Assembly: GCA_963575745.1 (NCBI GenBank) | Contig: CAUYUJ010015688.1 | Coordinates: 1-64,000, forward strand | Length of the DNA: 64,000 bases | Source of the DNA: Prorocentrum cordatum | Lineage: Eukaryota; Sar; Dinophyceae; Prorocentrales; Prorocentraceae | Direction of reading: 5' to 3' | Part shown: positions 61,299 through 64,000 of the stretch, one piece after another | Position numbering within the stretch: position 1 is the first letter of the stretch | Layout: every line of letters begins with the position of its first letter | Program-made: the position numbers and the translations under genes | The notes under the pieces: generated by a model | Told to the model about the DNA's origin: nothing | Database searches by the model: none | Seen by the model: the letters and a program-made list of their open reading frames with translations, nothing else

Positions 61299-62990
61299 GC
61301 GGAGGCATGCCAGAGCGGGCGCCAAGCAGCGCCGCCGGCAGCGTCCCACCCTGGAGCCCTGGAGGCCAAGGAGTACTTGTGCTGGTGCCTGGAGCACGCC
61401 GAGTTCGCCCCGGAGCTGGTGAAGGAGGTGACGAGCCTGGGGAACCGCCTGCTCCTCGCCGCGGGGAGCGTGGAGGCCGCCGCGGCGCGGCTCCGCGAAG
61501 AACGGGAGCGCGTCCTCGGGAATCCTCTCGGGGGGGTGCTCGATCCCGAGTTCGGCGAGGCTCTGGAGGAGGACCACCGGCAGTACCTCCAGGAGATGGC
61601 GAGCAAGGGTGTTCCTGTGCGGAGGCAGCAGCCCAGGCGGCGCACCATAGCCAAGCCCCACGCGTCAGCGAGGGACCACGCCCTGGAGATGTACGCCAAG
61701 GCCTGGAAGGATACGTCCTACGGTGCCGTGCTCTGGGCCACCCCGGAGGCCGAGGAGGCCTTGTCCGCCTCGGAGCTCATCGAGAGCCCGTCAGGGCGAG
61801 TGCCCAAGATGCTGCCCGACCGCACGGTGAGCAGCGAGGGGCGCCCCATACACGACGGGCGGGGCGTTTCGCGGGCCTTCAAGTGGCACTGGGTGCGCGA
61901 CGAGGACGTGGCCGAGTTCGGCACATCCCTCCCGGGCGACGCCGTGGGCCTGGCCACACGCGTGATCATGATCCACTGCGTGATGGTCTTCGGGTGGTCG
62001 GGGTCGCCCGGCGAGTACATGGCATTCGCCTGGAGTGCCAAGTGGGACCGCGAGCGGCGCCGCCCACCGAACCCCGAAGTCAACGACGCAGTACGCTGGT
62101 CATCCAAGTGGCTGATGGACGACGGCGTCTTGGTCGAGCCTCTGGTCGGTCTCAGGCCCTGGCTCAGCGCAGCCGACTGCGACATGAGCATGAGGCGCGT
62201 CTGGGGCGACGACGCAATCAACATCGACAAGATGGCGGAGGAGGGCGCCTTCCAGGCAGAACAGCTGGTCTGGGGCCTCTACCTGGACGTGGACAAGCAG
62301 CGCTCGAGGCTTCCAGAGCCCAAGTGCGTGAAAGCCGCCCGCCTCCTGGCGATCGACGAGCTCCGCTACGGGTGCCGTCGGGTCCCCATCAAGGTCGTCC
62401 AGGAGCTGAGGGGCTCCGCCCAGTTCTGGGTGGCCACGCAGCCGGCTATCAAGCCCGAGCTGCCGGTCATCGACCGCCTCCTCGGAGGCGGGCTCGGGGC
62501 GGCATGGGTAGGGAGCCCGCAAAGGACGTGCGCGCCCAGCTATGCACATGAACACGGTCCCTCGATTCGCGAGACCCGCCGCGTTATACGAACATTTGTG
62601 CAATGCGTGCTCTCGAAACCAGCGTGGATTCATGTGCATGTACGTCCTTCTTTCGCTCCTGAATGGGCGGAGCCCCGAGGGATCGCCGAGGAGATCGCCC
62701 TTGCCTGGGGCGAGTGGGACCAGACCCTCGAGCTGCTGCAGGTGCTCTTCGACGCGCCCGAGGCCTGGGCGCCCACCTTCGAAGCGAGCTTCATCTCCTG
62801 TCTAGGGCCGCGCGAGCGCCTGGCACTCCCAGGAGCCGCCGCCCGGACAAGATGGACTGGGGGCGACGCAACCACGACGACCATTGGCAGCATCGACTGG
62901 GGGCGCGCGGTGGCCGGCAGCAAAGCAGTGCCACCCCACTATATGGCCGTGGACGCCGCCCCGCTCTCCGCCAGCTGGAGGACGTGCTGA
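61299..62990 (+). CDS. reverse transcriptase
   Basis: Uninterrupted frame from just after the TGA to 62990. Seen in order: LEAKEYLCWCLEHAEFAPEL (linker), RVPKMLPDRTVSSEGRPIHD (fingers, K/R-x-R-P-I-x-D), VMVFGWSGSPGEYMAF (the L-P-F-G-x3-S-P/A-x-x-F/M palm motif), WLMDDGVLVEP with the catalytic Asp pair at 62118-62123 (the Y/F-x-D-D box as M-D-D), GLYLDVDKQRSRLP (thumb-side K-x-x-L-P motif) and a connection region. These are hallmark RT motifs; the G-S-P-G variant and M-D-D-G-V are typical of DIRS/Ngaro-like and dinoflagellate elements rather than copia. A 98-bp insertion with inverted ends sits at 62542-62639 without closing the frame. Fairly sure as RT; clade uncertain. Confidence 0.75.
   Translation, partial: AEACQSGRQAAPPAASHPGALEAKEYLCWCLEHAEFAPELVKEVTSLGNRLLLAAGSVEAAAARLREERERVLGNPLGGVLDPEFGEALEEDHRQYLQEMASKGVPVRRQQPRRRTIAKPHASARDHALEMYAKAWKDTSYGAVLWATPEAEEALSASELIESPSGRVPKMLPDRTVSSEGRPIHDGRGVSRAFKWHWVRDEDVAEFGTSLPGDAVGLATRVIMIHCVMVFGWSGSPGEYMAFAWSAKWDRERRRPPNPEVNDAVRWSSKWLMDDGVLVEPLVGLRPWLSAADCDMSMRRVWGDDAINIDKMAEEGAFQAEQLVWGLYLDVDKQRSRLPEPKCVKAARLLAIDELRYGCRRVPIKVVQELRGSAQFWVATQPAIKPELPVIDRLLGGGLGAAWVGSPQRTCAPSYAHEHGPSIRETRRVIRTFVQCVLSKPAWIHVHVRPSFAPEWAEPRGIAEEIALAWGEWDQTLELLQVLFDAPEAWAPTFEASFISCLGPRERLALPGAAARTRWTGGDATTTTIGSIDWGRAVAGSKAVPPHYMAVDAAPLSASWRTC
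62542..62639. mobile_element. 98-bp miniature insertion with 11-bp terminal inverted repeats
   Basis: Perfect inverted ends ATGCACATGAA (62542-62552) and TTCATGTGCAT (62629-62639) enclose 76 bp of lower-GC sequence inside the GC-rich RT/connection region. The size and ends suggest a MITE or introner-like unit. The RT frame happens to stay open through it, although the inserted residues fit poorly with the surrounding domain. Confidence 0.6.
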
Positions 62991-64000
62991 GCCACCCGGG
63001 AGCCGAGAAGGACTGGGCGATAGCCATCGTGGAACTGCTTGCGTTTGTGGCCCTGGCCGCCGCGAGGGGTGGCGAGTGGCAAGGCGAACTGGTCTTCTAT
63101 GTTACCGATAACATGAATGTGCGGTCGTGGATTTCCAAGAGGCGGCCCAAGCACCCGCTCGCGCGGCATCTCATTCGCCTCGTTCAGCGCCTAGAGGCTT
63201 GCCACGGGTTCAGCACGACCGCACTGTACATCCGCACTTACCACAACGACATCGCGGACTGGCTGTCGCGGGAGGAGGCCAAGAAAGTCCACTCCGAGCT
63301 CCTGCGCAAGGGGTGGACCCGCATCGAGCCGCCCGAGGAGTGGGGGAAGATGTTGGCCGAGGCGAAGGAACACCTCTTGCGACTGCCTGGGGAGGATGGG
63401 CCTATTGCGGAGTCAGCGCTCCGTCATGGGGGGCTGAGGACGCCGGCAGCAGTGCCGCGCAGCCTCGCCCTCAAAGGGCGCCGGGGCCTTGAGCTAGGGA
63501 GCCCACTGGGGACTTACGGGCGCGCCTGGGAGCAGCTGGGCGGTGAACTGACGACAAGCAACCCAGCGGGGGTGGACTGGATCATGTGCACGCTGCCCCT
63601 GGACCCGAAGGGCTTCGAAGTCGAGAAACTGGTGTCCGCCTTCGCCCGGGCGAGGCCGCAGGTCGTCGTGGTCGACGCCCCTGGCAAGCTCGACCTGGCC
63701 CGCGTCGTCAAGGTGCTGCGCGAGCTGGGGTACCGCACGTGCGACCTGGAGGTCGTCTGCGCCCACTACGGCGACATGACAGCCCGAGCTCGGAGCCTGA
63801 TCGTGGCAGGTCGGGGATCAGCAGGCGCCGGCCTGGCGGGCGTGCGTATGCCGCCGGCGCGCCGCTGTCCCCACGGGGTGAAGCACGCGCTGAAGGATAA
63901 GCTCGGCGAAGGCGGTCACCGCTGGCTCGACGACGAGGGGGGCGTCACCTGGGGCCCGGCAGCTCGAGGGGGCTCCGACCCTATGCTGCCCAAGGGCATC
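62975..64000 (+). CDS. RNase H followed by a cytosine-methyltransferase-like domain, partial
   Basis: Open frame with no stop to the right edge; it takes over from the RT frame by a one-base shift between 62955 and 62975. RNase H acids: Asp of VDAA (62952-62954, still in the RT frame), Glu of VELLAFV (63032-63034), Asp of VTDNMNV (63107-63109) and Asp of HNDIADWLS (63248-63250), the usual D-E-D-D set. After a 70-residue linker comes GLELGSPLGTYGRAWEQLGG (63485-63548, motif I-like). Then follow RPQVVVVDAPGKL (63656-63694, in place of R-P-x-x-V-x-E-N-V) and GYRTCDLEVVCAHYGDMTARARSLIVAGR (63730-63814), close to the motif VIII region of Dcm/DNMT enzymes. The Pro-Cys nucleophile motif is not intact (IMCTLPLDP). 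RNase H strong; methyltransferase-like moderate. Confidence 0.65.
   Translation, partial: MEDVLSHPGAEKDWAIAIVELLAFVALAAARGGEWQGELVFYVTDNMNVRSWISKRRPKHPLARHLIRLVQRLEACHGFSTTALYIRTYHNDIADWLSREEAKKVHSELLRKGWTRIEPPEEWGKMLAEAKEHLLRLPGEDGPIAESALRHGGLRTPAAVPRSLALKGRRGLELGSPLGTYGRAWEQLGGELTTSNPAGVDWIMCTLPLDPKGFEVEKLVSAFARARPQVVVVDAPGKLDLARVVKVLRELGYRTCDLEVVCAHYGDMTARARSLIVAGRGSAGAGLAGVRMPPARRCPHGVKHALKDKLGEGGHRWLDDEGGVTWGPAARGGSDPMLPKGI

Larger units (their letters stand above)
51117..64000 (+). mobile_element. large retroelement with methyltransferase-like domains, partial and damaged
   Basis: A plus-strand series of protein-like stretches: membrane/Cys-rich protein, Gag-like protein with CCCH finger, DNA-methyltransferase-like domain, reverse transcriptase, RNase H and a second methyltransferase-like domain that is still open at the right edge. 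RT plus RNase H without a visible protease or DDE integrase, with an attached methyltransferase, recalls DIRS-type elements (which carry an MT domain and a tyrosine recombinase). It also recalls the dinoflagellate retrotransposons reported to encode cytosine methyltransferases. The recombinase or integrase, if any, would lie beyond 64000. Damage: at least seven frame changes, two in-frame stops (TAG 56260, TGA 61296), an 800-bp decamer block and a 98-bp hairpin-ended insertion. Confidence 0.72.

Noticed and set aside
1-64000. Relic spliced-leader sequences, tRNA, rRNA or snRNA genes, and CRISPR-like arrays.
   Set aside because: No spliced-leader match was seen by eye. No RNA gene secondary structure was recognised, and the tandem repeats lack the repeat-spacer form of CRISPR in a clearly eukaryotic context.

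Overview
The window looks like a chromosome end and the adjoining repeat-rich DNA of a dinoflagellate nuclear genome. Visible support: the left edge starts with C-rich CCCTAAA repeats in the orientation expected at the 5' end of a chromosome; the DNA is very GC-rich and mostly repeats; protein-coding stretches lie in long one-directional blocks; and the protein families resemble the repetitive gene and transposon families of dinoflagellates. The TTTAGGG-type telomere alone would also fit plants and some other algae, so the assignment is inference (about 0.8).

Layout. (1) 1-22.9 kb: subtelomere made of about seven long modules (called X, Y, Z, U, V, W, T here), each in 2-5 copies, joined at CCCTAAA interstitial telomeric repeats that almost all point the same way. 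Between the modules lie satellite arrays. Four of them (units about 75-125 bp) share the core CACGGTGAATT; others are decamer-like arrays of GGCGCTCCCA type. A large inverted repeat (arms about 18.2-18.83 and 22.25-22.85 kb) encloses several telomeric modules. (2) 22.7-24.7 kb: a broken minus-strand gene resembling the endonuclease/exonuclease/phosphatase (EEP) fold. (3) 25-32.7 kb: micro- and minisatellites, a GGCCTCTTGG decamer field, and a worn copy of the telomere-associated module V. (4) 32.8-49.5 kb: a block in which every recognisable gene is on the minus strand: an EEP-type nuclease-like protein, a protein with an OTU-type protease motif running into a DDE-type transposase/integrase-like region, and four unrecognised proteins. 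This block alone carries about 41 short stem-loops with an invariant NACC loop and changing but complementary stems. (5) 51-64 kb (plus strand): a large retroelement with a Cys-rich membrane-segment protein, a Gag-like protein with a CCCH zinc finger, a DNA-methyltransferase-like domain, reverse transcriptase, RNase H and a second methyltransferase-like domain. It is broken by frameshifts and interrupted by decamer-repeat DNA, and runs off the right edge.

How it fits together: the left third is telomere-associated DNA that has grown by module duplication. The middle and right parts are transposon-like gene blocks. No ordinary housekeeping gene, tRNA or rRNA was recognised. Many genes are split by single-base frame changes. 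Some sit at homopolymer runs and could be sequence errors; at least one is a clear 11-bp duplication and therefore a real lesion. Everything here was read by eye; no alignment or search was run.
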